Source: Bifidobacterium catenulatum PV20-2
GTDB taxonomy: Bacteria > Actinomycetota > Actinomycetes > Actinomycetales > Bifidobacteriaceae
Reading direction: 5' to 3'
NCBI RefSeq assembly: GCF_000800455.1
Contig: NZ_CP007456.1
Location: 496,001 to 560,000 of the forward strand
DNA: 64,000 bases
The notes beneath the pieces were generated by a model, which made no database searches, was not told where the DNA came from, and was given only the letters and a program-made list of their open reading frames with translations. Within the stretch, counting starts at the first letter, position 1, and every line of letters begins with the position of its first letter. Below, one piece after another: positions 27,203-35,929 of this stretch. The position numbers and the translations under genes are program-made.

Positions 27203-28617
27203 GAATCTGCCTGGTTTTGGAAGGATGCTACCCGTACGTGCATGGTGGCGTGTCCACATGGATGCACAGTTATATCGAAGCGATGAAAGAGCACGAGTTC
27301 GTATTGTGGGTGATCGGCGCCAAAGCCGAAGACCGCGGCAAATTCGTATATGATCTGCCCAGCAATGTGGTGGAAGTGCATGAGGTGTTCCTCGACGACG
27401 CCTTACGTCTGAGCGGTGAACGCGCGCAAGTGTCGTTCACCGAAGAGGAATTGCGGTCATTGCGCGAACTGGTGAATCTTGGCAGCCCGGACTGGGATGT
27501 GCTGTTCAACCTGTTCCACACCAAAGGCGTGCATCCGCTGTCGTTCCTGCAAAGCCGTGAATTCATTGACCTGTTCACGCAAATCTGCATGGAAGAATAT
27601 CCGTATGTGGCCTATGCGGATGCTTTCCATACTGCGCGCTCCATGCTGCTGCCGGTGTTATACCTGATGGGCGGCGAAGTGCCGGAAGCGCAAATCTATC
27701 ATGCGATTTCCACCGGATATGGCGGATTGCTAGCCTGTTTGGGCGGTTCCATCAACCATGCGCCGGTATTGCTTACGGAACATGGTATCTACACGCGCGA
27801 ACGTGAAGAGGAGATTATTTCCGCCGAATGGGTGCTTCCGGTTTTCCGTCCGCGCTGGATTCGTTTCTTCTACATGCTTTCTGAACAGATTTACCAGCGT
27901 GCATGGCGTATCACTAGTTTGTTCGGTCGTGCCCGTCTTATCCAAATCGGTATGGGCGCTCCCGCCGACGCCTGCCAGGTTATTCCCAACGGCATTCAAT
28001 ACGAACGTTTTTGCGATATTCCTCTAAAACCCGACGATGGTTGGGTTGATATCGGTGCGGTGGTGCGCATGGCGCCGATCAAAGACGTGAAAACCCTGAT
28101 TCATGCGTTTCATGAGCTTTCATCTCGCGTTGACAATGTGCGTTTGCATATTCTTGGCGGTGTTGACGATCAGGAGTATGCCGACGAATGCTATGAGCTT
28201 GTGGAACAGTTGGGCGTGCGCAATCTTGAATTCACGGGCCGTGTGAATGTGGTGGAATACATGCGCAAGCTTGATTTCACCGTGTTGACCAGCATTTCCG
28301 AAGGCCAACCGTTGTCGGTGTTGGAATCGTTCGCTGCCGCACGCCCATGCGTGACTACTGATGTCGGCTGTTGCCGTGAGCTGTTGGAAGGTGAGGATGG
28401 CGATGATTTCGGCACTGCCGGTTTTTATGTGCCTCCCATGTACCGCGAAGGCTTAAGCGGGGCGATGGAACGCATGTGTTCCAGTCGCGTGTTGCGTGAA
28501 ACCATGGGGCAGATCGGCCGCGATCGTGTGAATGCCTATTATCGGCATGAGCGCATGCTTGACGATTATCGCAAGCTGTATGCCGATACTGCGGATCAGT
28601 TCGGATTGGAGCGCTGA
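27199..28617 (+). CDS. pelF: PelF, GT4 glycosyltransferase of the Pel synthase
   Basis: Cytosolic polymerase of the Pel polysaccharide, using UDP-sugars (UDP-GalNAc/GlcNAc in known systems). The 472-residue product starts MRICLVLEGCYPYVHGGVS, the typical PelF N-terminus, has TEHGIYTREREEEI, and in the C-terminal Rossmann half the E-x7-E motif (Glu368 and Glu376 in SEGQPLSVLE). Start overlaps the deacetylase stop (ATGA) and the stop is 1 base from pelG. Strongest family match in the operon. Confidence 0.95.
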   Translation: MRICLVLEGCYPYVHGGVSTWMHSYIEAMKEHEFVLWVIGAKAEDRGKFVYDLPSNVVEVHEVFLDDALRLSGERAQVSFTEEELRSLRELVNLGSPDWDVLFNLFHTKGVHPLSFLQSREFIDLFTQICMEEYPYVAYADAFHTARSMLLPVLYLMGGEVPEAQIYHAISTGYGGLLACLGGSINHAPVLLTEHGIYTREREEEIISAEWVLPVFRPRWIRFFYMLSEQIYQRAWRITSLFGRARLIQIGMGAPADACQVIPNGIQYERFCDIPLKPDDGWVDIGAVVRMAPIKDVKTLIHAFHELSSRVDNVRLHILGGVDDQEYADECYELVEQLGVRNLEFTGRVNVVEYMRKLDFTVLTSISEGQPLSVLESFAAARPCVTTDVGCCRELLEGEDGDDFGTAGFYVPPMYREGLSGAMERMCSSRVLRETMGQIGRDRVNAYYRHERMLDDYRKLYADTADQFGLER

Positions 28618-28618
28618 T

Positions 28619-30166
28619 ATGGCTGGTATTGGATTTGAACTGAAGAAACTGTTCCATCGTAGGGGCTTGATGGCAATGCTGCGAGCCTACGGCTATGCCG
28701 GCGTGATTTGCGCAGGCCCGATGCTGCTGGGCGTGCTTCTGCAGTTTGGCGTGCTGATTGTGAGCGGTTGGTGGCAGGTGGGCCGCCCCGACCGTGATCT
28801 GCTCGTATGCATGATCACATACACATTGCTTGCCTCGTTGGTGTTGACAAGTTTTCTGTCGATGCCGGTCACACGTTTTTTGGCGGATATGCTGTTTGAT
28901 CACGATGAGAAGATGATTCTGCCATCGTTTTGGGGGTCTACCGGCATCATGTTGGTGGTGGGCGCGGTGTTGTACACGGTGTTTCTGCTGTTTTCTGGAT
29001 CCACGCTGATGCAGGGCGTGTTGTGTTTATGGTTGTTTCTCGAAATGGTCGTCAACTGGAATGCGATGAGTTATTTGACGGCCATTAAAGATTACAAAAG
29101 CATTCTGTATTCTTTTGCTGGTGCAGTGCTGGTGGCGTTTATTACGTCATGCGTGCTGCTTGCGTTGGCATGCCCTCCTGTGGAGTCGCTGTTGTTTGCG
29201 GTGGTGCTTGGCTATGGTGTGATGCTGGTATGGGATGTACTCCTGTTGCATCGTTATTTTCCGCAAAGTCGTGAGCATCCGTGGCTGTTTCTGCAGTGGG
29301 TCGATCAGTTTCTGCCGTTGGCGTTGACTGGATTGTTCACCACTATCGGCCTGTTCGCCCATTTGGTGATCACTTGGTGTGGGCCGCTTGGCATCAAAGT
29401 GAAGGGTCTGTTTTACGGTGCGCCATACTACGATGTGCCCGCCATGCTTGCATTTTTGACGATTCTGATCACCACGGTGAATTTTGTGGTGTCGGTGGAA
29501 GTGAATTTCTATCCGACATATCGTTCGTATTACAGTCTGCTCAACGATGGAGGCACGGTCAAAGACATTACCGTTGCCGAAAATGAAATGCTGGCTGTGC
29601 TCAATCGAGAATTGCATTACACGGCGTTGAAGCAATTGTTGGTGACCGCTGCCGTGATTTCGTTGGAAAAAACAGCGCTGAACGCGCTTCCTTTGGGTTT
29701 CAACGATGCGATGCATGGATATTTTCGTGTACTATGCGTCGGATATGCGCTGTATGCGGTCGGCAATACCATAATGCTGATTCTGCTGTACTTCACCGAT
29801 TATTCCGGTGCGTTGACTGCATCGGCATTATTTGCCGGGTCGACGGTTATTTTCACGGTGATCGGACAGTTCTTCACTACCACACTGTTCGGCTTCGGTT
29901 TTCTGATGGGAGCGTCGCTGTTCGCTATTTATGCGACATTCCGGCTTGCCTCATACACCGACAATCTGCCATACCGAGTGCTGGGGCAGCAGCCGATTGT
30001 GGCACAGACGAAACGTGGACGTTTCACCGAACTGGGCATACTGCTTGAACACGGCGAACAACGAATCGATCAATCACTGCAGCGCACGGAATATAAGAGG
30101 CACGTGCGGCGCGAGTGCGGGACGAACATTACAGAAGCGAGCAATACAATCGGGGAGGAATCGTAA
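28619..30166 (+). CDS. pelG: PelG, Wzx-like membrane transporter of Pel
   Basis: A 515-residue membrane protein with about 12 helices. It begins MAGIGFELKKLFHRRG, the characteristic PelG start. It is thought to move the growing polymer across the membrane, held with PelD and PelE. The start is ATG 28619, one base after the pelF stop; the frame extends upstream within pelF. The C-terminal 60 residues are polar and cytoplasmic. Followed at 3 bases by the CotH gene, so the operon continues. Confidence 0.93.
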   Translation: MAGIGFELKKLFHRRGLMAMLRAYGYAGVICAGPMLLGVLLQFGVLIVSGWWQVGRPDRDLLVCMITYTLLASLVLTSFLSMPVTRFLADMLFDHDEKMILPSFWGSTGIMLVVGAVLYTVFLLFSGSTLMQGVLCLWLFLEMVVNWNAMSYLTAIKDYKSILYSFAGAVLVAFITSCVLLALACPPVESLLFAVVLGYGVMLVWDVLLLHRYFPQSREHPWLFLQWVDQFLPLALTGLFTTIGLFAHLVITWCGPLGIKVKGLFYGAPYYDVPAMLAFLTILITTVNFVVSVEVNFYPTYRSYYSLLNDGGTVKDITVAENEMLAVLNRELHYTALKQLLVTAAVISLEKTALNALPLGFNDAMHGYFRVLCVGYALYAVGNTIMLILLYFTDYSGALTASALFAGSTVIFTVIGQFFTTTLFGFGFLMGASLFAIYATFRLASYTDNLPYRVLGQQPIVAQTKRGRFTELGILLEHGEQRIDQSLQRTEYKRHVRRECGTNITEASNTIGEES

Positions 30167-30169
30167 ATC

Positions 30170-31984
30170 ATGACATGGTGGAATCGACGCAACACGAAAG
30201 CCATTACCACGCTTGTCAAGCAAATAGCGGCATTGACGGCAATGCTGATGGTGCTTTCCTGCGCCGGATGTGCGACTTCATCACCCAGCGATAATGAACA
30301 ATCGCAATCATCGGATTCAACGCAGACGCATGAGCAAGTCAAGAAAAGCGCTGAACAAAGCATCGACGGCGCACACTTGCGCGACAACCAATCGTTATAC
30401 AAGGTGTATGACGACAGCGGCGTGGAAACCATGTATCTGACGGTATCGCGCGGTAATTCGTCAGAAGGAACCGACCATAGCTGGAGTGAAATCAACCAGT
30501 ATTCCGTTGAGGACTATGCGGCAATGGGCGTTGGACGCTACAAGGTCAATGGTTTGCTGCAGGTCGGCGACGAACAAGGGCCGGTTTCCGGGGAGCTTGG
30601 TTTTGGCGAAAGCGCGCCGAACGCCACCGTGCAGGTACGTGGTCAGTCATCGAGTAAAAACGAGCAGAAGAATTACAAGATCGAGTTGAAAAGCGGCAAA
30701 GGCAAGTGGCGTGGCCAGCGTACCATCGCATTGAACAAGCATATGGGTGAAGGTCTGCGTTTCCGTAACAAAATGGCCTTTGATCTCATCAAAGGCATCG
30801 ACCAGATGATGGGGCTGCGCACGCAATTCGTGCACTTGTATGTGAAAGACGAGACCAGCGGATCGGATTCCTTTGACGATTACGGTCTGTATACGCAGGT
30901 CGAACAGCTCAACAAAACCGCATTGCAAGCGCACGGACTTGATAAGAACGGCCAGCTGTATAAAGTCAATTATTTCGAATTCCATCGAGACGAAGACGTG
31001 ATCAAACTCGCCGACGATCCCGACTACGATCAGACGAAATTCGAAGAAAAACTGGAAATCAAAGGCGACAACGACCATACCAAACTGATTGCCATGTTGA
31101 ACGCGCTCAACGATTATTCAGTGCCGATGAGCGACATTCTCGGCAAATATTTCGATACCGAAAATCTCGCATACTGGATGGCATTCCAGCTGTTGACCGG
31201 CAATACCGATACGCAAAGCCGCAATATGTACCTGTATAGTCCCACGAATTCTGACACCTTCTACGTGCTCGACTGGGACAACGATGGCATGCTCATGCGC
31301 AAGGAATATGAGATCAAACAACGTTCCGACGGCAAAAGCTGGGAGAACGGCATCAGCAACTACTGGGGCAACATGCTGTTTAGCCGCTGCTTGCAGACCA
31401 AGTCGTTCCGAACTGCGCTCGACAAGGCAATGCAAGACGAATACAAGTACATGAATGCCAATCGCATCAACTCCATGGTGAAGCATTACCGCAGCATTAC
31501 GGAACAATATGTGTGGAAAATGCCTGATTCCATGTATGAAGGCGTTACCAAAAGCCAATATGATGTGATCGCGAACCAGCTGCACAGCGAAATCGAACAG
31601 AACTACCAGACATACCAAACCGGGTTCAACAAGCCCATGCCGTTCTACATCGGCACACCTACCCCTACCAATGGCAAGCTCAAACTCAGCTGGGATGTCT
31701 CCTACGATTTCAACGATGAGGATTTGCGTTATACCGTCACCGTGGCCAAGGATTACGAAGGTAAGGATGTAGTGTTCACACAGAGCAACCTCGTATTGCC
31801 GGAAGCCGTGATGGACATGCCCGGTGAAGGCCAGTACTTCATCAAAGTGAGTGTGCGCAACGCATCAGGCGAGACTCAGGACGCGTTTGACTACTACGTC
31901 ACCGACGGCAACAAGATCTACGGCACCAAGTGCTTCTATGTGAAAGCCGACGGCAGCATTGTGGAGGATGCCAATGTGCAATGA
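30170..31984 (+). CDS. CotH-family lipoprotein with atypical kinase fold
   Basis: A 604-residue exported protein. The N-terminus has a basic stretch, a hydrophobic core and the lipobox-like LSCAGC, so it is probably lipid-anchored outside. The CotH domain spans about 100-480, with VRGQSSSKNEQKNYKIEL (Lys of the N-lobe), HRD-like region FHRDED and the metal motif LDWDNDG (Asp368/370/372). An FnIII-like segment follows (about 500-585). CotH proteins in Bacillus phosphorylate coat proteins. Joined to pelG at 3 bases and overlapped by the VTC gene. Target here is unknown: a secreted protein or the polymer itself are both possible. Confidence 0.88.
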   Translation: MTWWNRRNTKAITTLVKQIAALTAMLMVLSCAGCATSSPSDNEQSQSSDSTQTHEQVKKSAEQSIDGAHLRDNQSLYKVYDDSGVETMYLTVSRGNSSEGTDHSWSEINQYSVEDYAAMGVGRYKVNGLLQVGDEQGPVSGELGFGESAPNATVQVRGQSSSKNEQKNYKIELKSGKGKWRGQRTIALNKHMGEGLRFRNKMAFDLIKGIDQMMGLRTQFVHLYVKDETSGSDSFDDYGLYTQVEQLNKTALQAHGLDKNGQLYKVNYFEFHRDEDVIKLADDPDYDQTKFEEKLEIKGDNDHTKLIAMLNALNDYSVPMSDILGKYFDTENLAYWMAFQLLTGNTDTQSRNMYLYSPTNSDTFYVLDWDNDGMLMRKEYEIKQRSDGKSWENGISNYWGNMLFSRCLQTKSFRTALDKAMQDEYKYMNANRINSMVKHYRSITEQYVWKMPDSMYEGVTKSQYDVIANQLHSEIEQNYQTYQTGFNKPMPFYIGTPTPTNGKLKLSWDVSYDFNDEDLRYTVTVAKDYEGKDVVFTQSNLVLPEAVMDMPGEGQYFIKVSVRNASGETQDAFDYYVTDGNKIYGTKCFYVKADGSIVEDANVQ

Positions 31985-32798
31985 CGGTGGCAATCGAGGA
32001 ACGTCGCTGCTGCAGCGCGTCAAACGTCGAGTCAGCGAAGAATTATCCGTTCCGCCGCGTACAGCCAAGGAACGGTTCCGTCATGAGCTCAAATATCTGA
32101 TCTCATACGCGCAAAAAGCCGATTTGAACGTGCGTATGGCGCCGCTGCTTGGTCTCGACAAACATGCGAGCAACGGCGGCTATATGATTCGCAGCCTGTA
32201 TTTTGACGATTATTGGAACACCGCATATCAGGAAAAAGTCGATGGTGTGCTGCTGCGCAAGAAATATCGTATTCGCATCTACGATTACAGCGACCGCGTG
32301 ATCAAACTGGAACGCAAACGCAAAAGCGACAGTTGGATCTACAAGGAGGATGCGTCGCTCACGCACGAGCAGTTCGACCGTATTCTTGCCGGCGATTACG
32401 AGTTTTTGCGTGACAGCGAATATCAATTGTGCCGCGAGTTTTATGTGGAATGCGTGTGCAATGTGTTGCGCCCGCGTGTGATCGTCGATTATGAGCGCGA
32501 ACCGTGGATTCTTGACGCCGGTACCGTGCGTGTCACTTTCGATATGAACGTGCGTGCGGCGGTTGGAGGATTCGATATTTTCGACTCCACACTGCCGGTA
32601 CTGCCCGTGCTTGAGCCGGGAAAACTGGTGATGGAAGTCAAATTCACCGAATTCCTGCCGCAGATGGTACGCGATCTGTTGCCTGGCAAAGCTCAGGAGT
32701 TGACTTCGGCTTCGAAATACGTGCTCTGTTATGACAAAGCCTCGTATTTGCGGGGATTCGACTACTGGCAGGAAGGTTGGAGCGTGCCGAGCCTGTAA
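31974..32798 (+). CDS. VTC-domain protein (polyphosphate-polymerase-like, CYTH superfamily)
   Basis: A 274-residue cytoplasmic protein with the VTC triphosphate-tunnel features: RHELKYLI near the N-terminus, RSLYFDDYWNTAYQEK, the basic strand KKYRIRIYDYSD, KLERKRK and, near the end, MEVKFTEFLP. In yeast this domain makes polyphosphate; bacterial versions are uncharacterised. ATG 31974 is chosen for its GGAGG eight bases upstream; it overlaps the CotH gene by 11 bases. The regular pairing with CotH and DUF4956 genes is known from many Gram-positive and other genomes. Confidence 0.88.
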   Translation: MCNDGGNRGTSLLQRVKRRVSEELSVPPRTAKERFRHELKYLISYAQKADLNVRMAPLLGLDKHASNGGYMIRSLYFDDYWNTAYQEKVDGVLLRKKYRIRIYDYSDRVIKLERKRKSDSWIYKEDASLTHEQFDRILAGDYEFLRDSEYQLCREFYVECVCNVLRPRVIVDYEREPWILDAGTVRVTFDMNVRAAVGGFDIFDSTLPVLPVLEPGKLVMEVKFTEFLPQMVRDLLPGKAQELTSASKYVLCYDKASYLRGFDYWQEGWSVPSL

Positions 32799-32876
32799 AG
32801 ACAGTCTGTGATCGGCTGGCATTTCCCGAAATCAAACGTTACGAATCAAGGAAGCAAAGAGAGAAAGAACAGCATT

Positions 32877-33542
32877 ATGAGCGTTAATGACATGATCAAA
32901 AAGTCGGTGCTGAAATCCTTCAGCCAATATAATGTGCCCAAAATGGCGCTGGCATTGCTGGTGGCGTTGATCGTTGGCATCGTTATTTGCTGCGTGTACC
33001 GCCGTTTCTACACGGGCGTGGTGTATTCGCGCAGTTTCGCGGTCACGTTGGTGGGCATGTGCGTGCTCACCTGCATGGTCACATTGTCCATCAGTACGAA
33101 TATTGTGATTTCTCTTGGTATGGTCGGTGCATTGTCGATTGTTCGTTACCGTACCGCAGTCAAGGACCCGATGGATTTGCTGTATTTGTTCTGGGCGATT
33201 ACTTCAGGTATTGCGTCGGGTGCGGGCATGTATGTGCTGGTGATTGTGGCCGGATTGGTGATGATCGGCATGTTGGCATTGTTCTACTCGTATCAAGACA
33301 AAGGGCGCGTGTACATTGCGGTGATCCACTATGTGGGCGATATGGCTGGCGATGAGATCACGCGTGCGTTCGGACGTACTAAATTCTTCGTCAAATCCAA
33401 AACCATGCGTGGCGAACGCGTGGAAATGGCCGTCGAAGTGTTTTGCGACGACAAGGATATGGCGTTCGCCGAGCGTATCCGTGCGATTGATGGCGTCGAG
33501 GACGTAACACTGATACAGTACAACGGCGAATACCACGGATAG
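32877..33542 (+). CDS. DUF4956 membrane protein
   Basis: A 221-residue protein with three or four membrane helices in the first 130 residues (ALALLVALIVGIVICCVY; VTLVGMCVLTCMVTLSIS; GMYVLVIVAGLVMIGMLALFY) and the family signature SLGMVGALSIVRYRTAVKDPMDLLYLFW. The cytoplasmic tail is an alpha/beta domain. DUF4956 is a standard partner of VTC and CotH proteins; function is unknown, possibly a membrane platform for the VTC protein. The start at 32877 follows an AAGAGAGAAAG stretch; the frame reaches back to 32808. Confidence 0.88.
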   Translation: MSVNDMIKKSVLKSFSQYNVPKMALALLVALIVGIVICCVYRRFYTGVVYSRSFAVTLVGMCVLTCMVTLSISTNIVISLGMVGALSIVRYRTAVKDPMDLLYLFWAITSGIASGAGMYVLVIVAGLVMIGMLALFYSYQDKGRVYIAVIHYVGDMAGDEITRAFGRTKFFVKSKTMRGERVEMAVEVFCDDKDMAFAERIRAIDGVEDVTLIQYNGEYHG

Positions 33543-33566
33543 TTTTTTCGACGAGAGGGAGACCGC

Positions 33567-35744
33567 GTGACCGACATGCCGGAAATGGGCGGAATGCCGT
33601 CTAACGACGAGCTGGTGCCTTTTTTCACATTCGAAGACATCGATTATGCGCTCGAAAACGGCGAATTCTGCTGTTATCTGCAGCCTAAATGCAATGCGGA
33701 GACGGGAACCATTGTAGGAGCCGAGGCGTTGGTGCGCTGGAATCACCCCAAATATGGCGTGATTCCCCCAGGATGGTTCGTCCCGGTATTGGAAAGAGCC
33801 GGGCGTATCTGCCATGTGGATATGTTCGTATGGCGTTTCGTGGCTGAGATGCTGGGCAGATGGGAGCGTGAAGGACGCAATCTGGTACCGGTTTCCGTGA
33901 ACGTGTCCATGATGGATATCAACCAGATGGATGTGGCCGACGTGATTGGCGGGCTGCTGAACGAATATAACGTCGACGCGCGTCTATTGCAGGTGGAAAT
34001 CACCGAAAGTGCCGTGGCGAAAAACCTGCCCATAGTGGAGGGCACCATCCGCAAACTGCATGCGAGAGGCATCGTGGTGCTGATGGACGATTTCGGTTCG
34101 GCATATTCCTCGCTGAACATGCTCAAAGACATTAATGTCGATGTGATCAAACTGGACACGAAGTTCATCGAACTGAGCGATGAGAATGCCGGTAAAGGCA
34201 TGAAAATCATCCAATCCATGATTGTGATGGCCAAGAAGCTGCATCTGATGATCATCGCCGAGGGCGCCCAAACCAAGGAACAGGTCGATCGGCTGAAAGC
34301 ACTTGGATGCGGATATATCCAAGGATATTATTTCTACCCTCCACTGCCGGTGAACCAGATGGAAACGCTGTTGGCTGAACGCGCCGACGGTCGGCACTAT
34401 TGGGATATGTCGTGCGATTACCTGCATCGCAATCATGTGACTGTCAACGGCCGGGTGCTGTTGGGAGTCTCCGCGTTGGCGGCCGACACCTTTGAAATCC
34501 TGGCTGATGGTCTGGCGGAAATATCCCGGTTGAATGTGGAGACAGGCGAATACCGTGTCATCAAACGGGATGGGGTGATTCCCGATCCGGAAGTCGACGA
34601 ATTCGGCGCCTACATGCGTGCGGTGGCCGCCAACCGGGTGGTGCATCCTGACGATGTCGGGCGATTCTTCGCCGATCTGAATCTGACCTCAATCCGGGAA
34701 CGGCTATACAGGCAGGAAACCGTGCTGGGGATATACCGCAGCGAGGTATTGGCCAAAACCGGCGTAGTTACATTCGCGGTGATTCCCACTCACGTATGTT
34801 CCCCATCCGACCCTTGGGCTGTGGTGCTGGTCGGACGGAATCTGTCCATGGAACTATTGACATGCGGCGATGCCGATAATTACCGCAGGGACTCGCTTAC
34901 GGGGCTGCTCAACCGCAATGCCTACGATGACGACTTGGAGTACATCCAGGCCACGCATGACCAGCCGTTGACGGTGGTGTACGTCGACATGATCGGACTG
35001 CATGAAATCAACAACCATTTGGGGCATGCCAAGGGCGATTCGGCGTTGTGCGGACTTGCGAATGCGATGCGTGCCTGCTTTGGTGACGACAGGATCTACC
35101 GCGTCGGAGGCGACGAGTTCGTGATTATCAGCTGCAACCATACGGTGAGCCAAAGTATGCGTCGGATGGCGCGTATGCGTCGGGATTTTCTGGAAGGTGA
35201 TTGGGATATATCCGTAGGCATGGCCGAATCCGATGATGGAGGGGATCTTCCGGACCTCATCAATCAGGCGGAAATCCGTATGCGTCAGGACAAGAAACAG
35301 TATTACGTCAATGGCGGAGGCAAACGCCAGCTCCGCATGCTCAACAACCAGCTTGAGGATATTCTGGTGCGCGATGAGGATATGAAAATGCTGCTTGAAC
35401 ATCTGAATGTACGTTATCCGGTGTCATTTATAGTCAATCTGAATACCGATACGCAGCGTTCGATCATGGTGCCCGATTTCTTTCAGCGTATGCTTGATGG
35501 TCATGGCGGTTCCTTCCGCGAAGCATTACGTGAGTTTTGCTGTGTGAGGATTGCTCCCGAATATCAAGAAGGTCTCCTGCGACTGCTTGACTACGATGTC
35601 GTCCGTAGCCGGCTCAAGTCGGAAGGTGCAGTGCAATGCGGTTACGTGAAGAACGACGGTGAGCGGTTCATGTTGACGATTCTTACCGACAACAGATCCA
35701 CGGACGAGACCATGTGGGTGTTCGAACGTAAGGACCTGCCGTAG
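33567..35744 (+). CDS. EAL-GGDEF dual-domain c-di-GMP enzyme
   Basis: A 725-residue soluble protein, unusual in having EAL first. EAL domain (about 25-270): EALVRW (Glu53), NVS, EITES, DDFGSAYSSL (Asp174-175), KLD (Lys195) and QGYYF are kept; the AEGVET loop is AEGAQT, so Glu232 stays but the second Glu is Gln235. A linker of about 170 residues follows, then GGDEF (about 435-560) with intact RVGGDEF (514-518). The inhibitory I-site is FGDD instead of RxxD. A tail of about 140 residues has no known domain. GTG start with GAGGGAG upstream, 24 bases after the DUF4956 gene: the locus supplies its own c-di-GMP control. Confidence 0.9.
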   Translation: MTDMPEMGGMPSNDELVPFFTFEDIDYALENGEFCCYLQPKCNAETGTIVGAEALVRWNHPKYGVIPPGWFVPVLERAGRICHVDMFVWRFVAEMLGRWEREGRNLVPVSVNVSMMDINQMDVADVIGGLLNEYNVDARLLQVEITESAVAKNLPIVEGTIRKLHARGIVVLMDDFGSAYSSLNMLKDINVDVIKLDTKFIELSDENAGKGMKIIQSMIVMAKKLHLMIIAEGAQTKEQVDRLKALGCGYIQGYYFYPPLPVNQMETLLAERADGRHYWDMSCDYLHRNHVTVNGRVLLGVSALAADTFEILADGLAEISRLNVETGEYRVIKRDGVIPDPEVDEFGAYMRAVAANRVVHPDDVGRFFADLNLTSIRERLYRQETVLGIYRSEVLAKTGVVTFAVIPTHVCSPSDPWAVVLVGRNLSMELLTCGDADNYRRDSLTGLLNRNAYDDDLEYIQATHDQPLTVVYVDMIGLHEINNHLGHAKGDSALCGLANAMRACFGDDRIYRVGGDEFVIISCNHTVSQSMRRMARMRRDFLEGDWDISVGMAESDDGGDLPDLINQAEIRMRQDKKQYYVNGGGKRQLRMLNNQLEDILVRDEDMKMLLEHLNVRYPVSFIVNLNTDTQRSIMVPDFFQRMLDGHGGSFREALREFCCVRIAPEYQEGLLRLLDYDVVRSRLKSEGAVQCGYVKNDGERFMLTILTDNRSTDETMWVFERKDLP

Positions 35745-35929
35745 CAGAAGGACAGGTTGTTCGATGGATGATTGCACCCCCCCATCTTATTTTATTTTGT
35801 GAGAATGGTCACATAATGTCGTGGTGTCGTTGATCGCATGACAGTTGAAAATGGGTTTATGATAGGAACGTTGGCTTCGGCAAGGTATGGCGAAGCCTGT
35901 GAACGCACAGTAGCTTAAAGGAGAGCACT

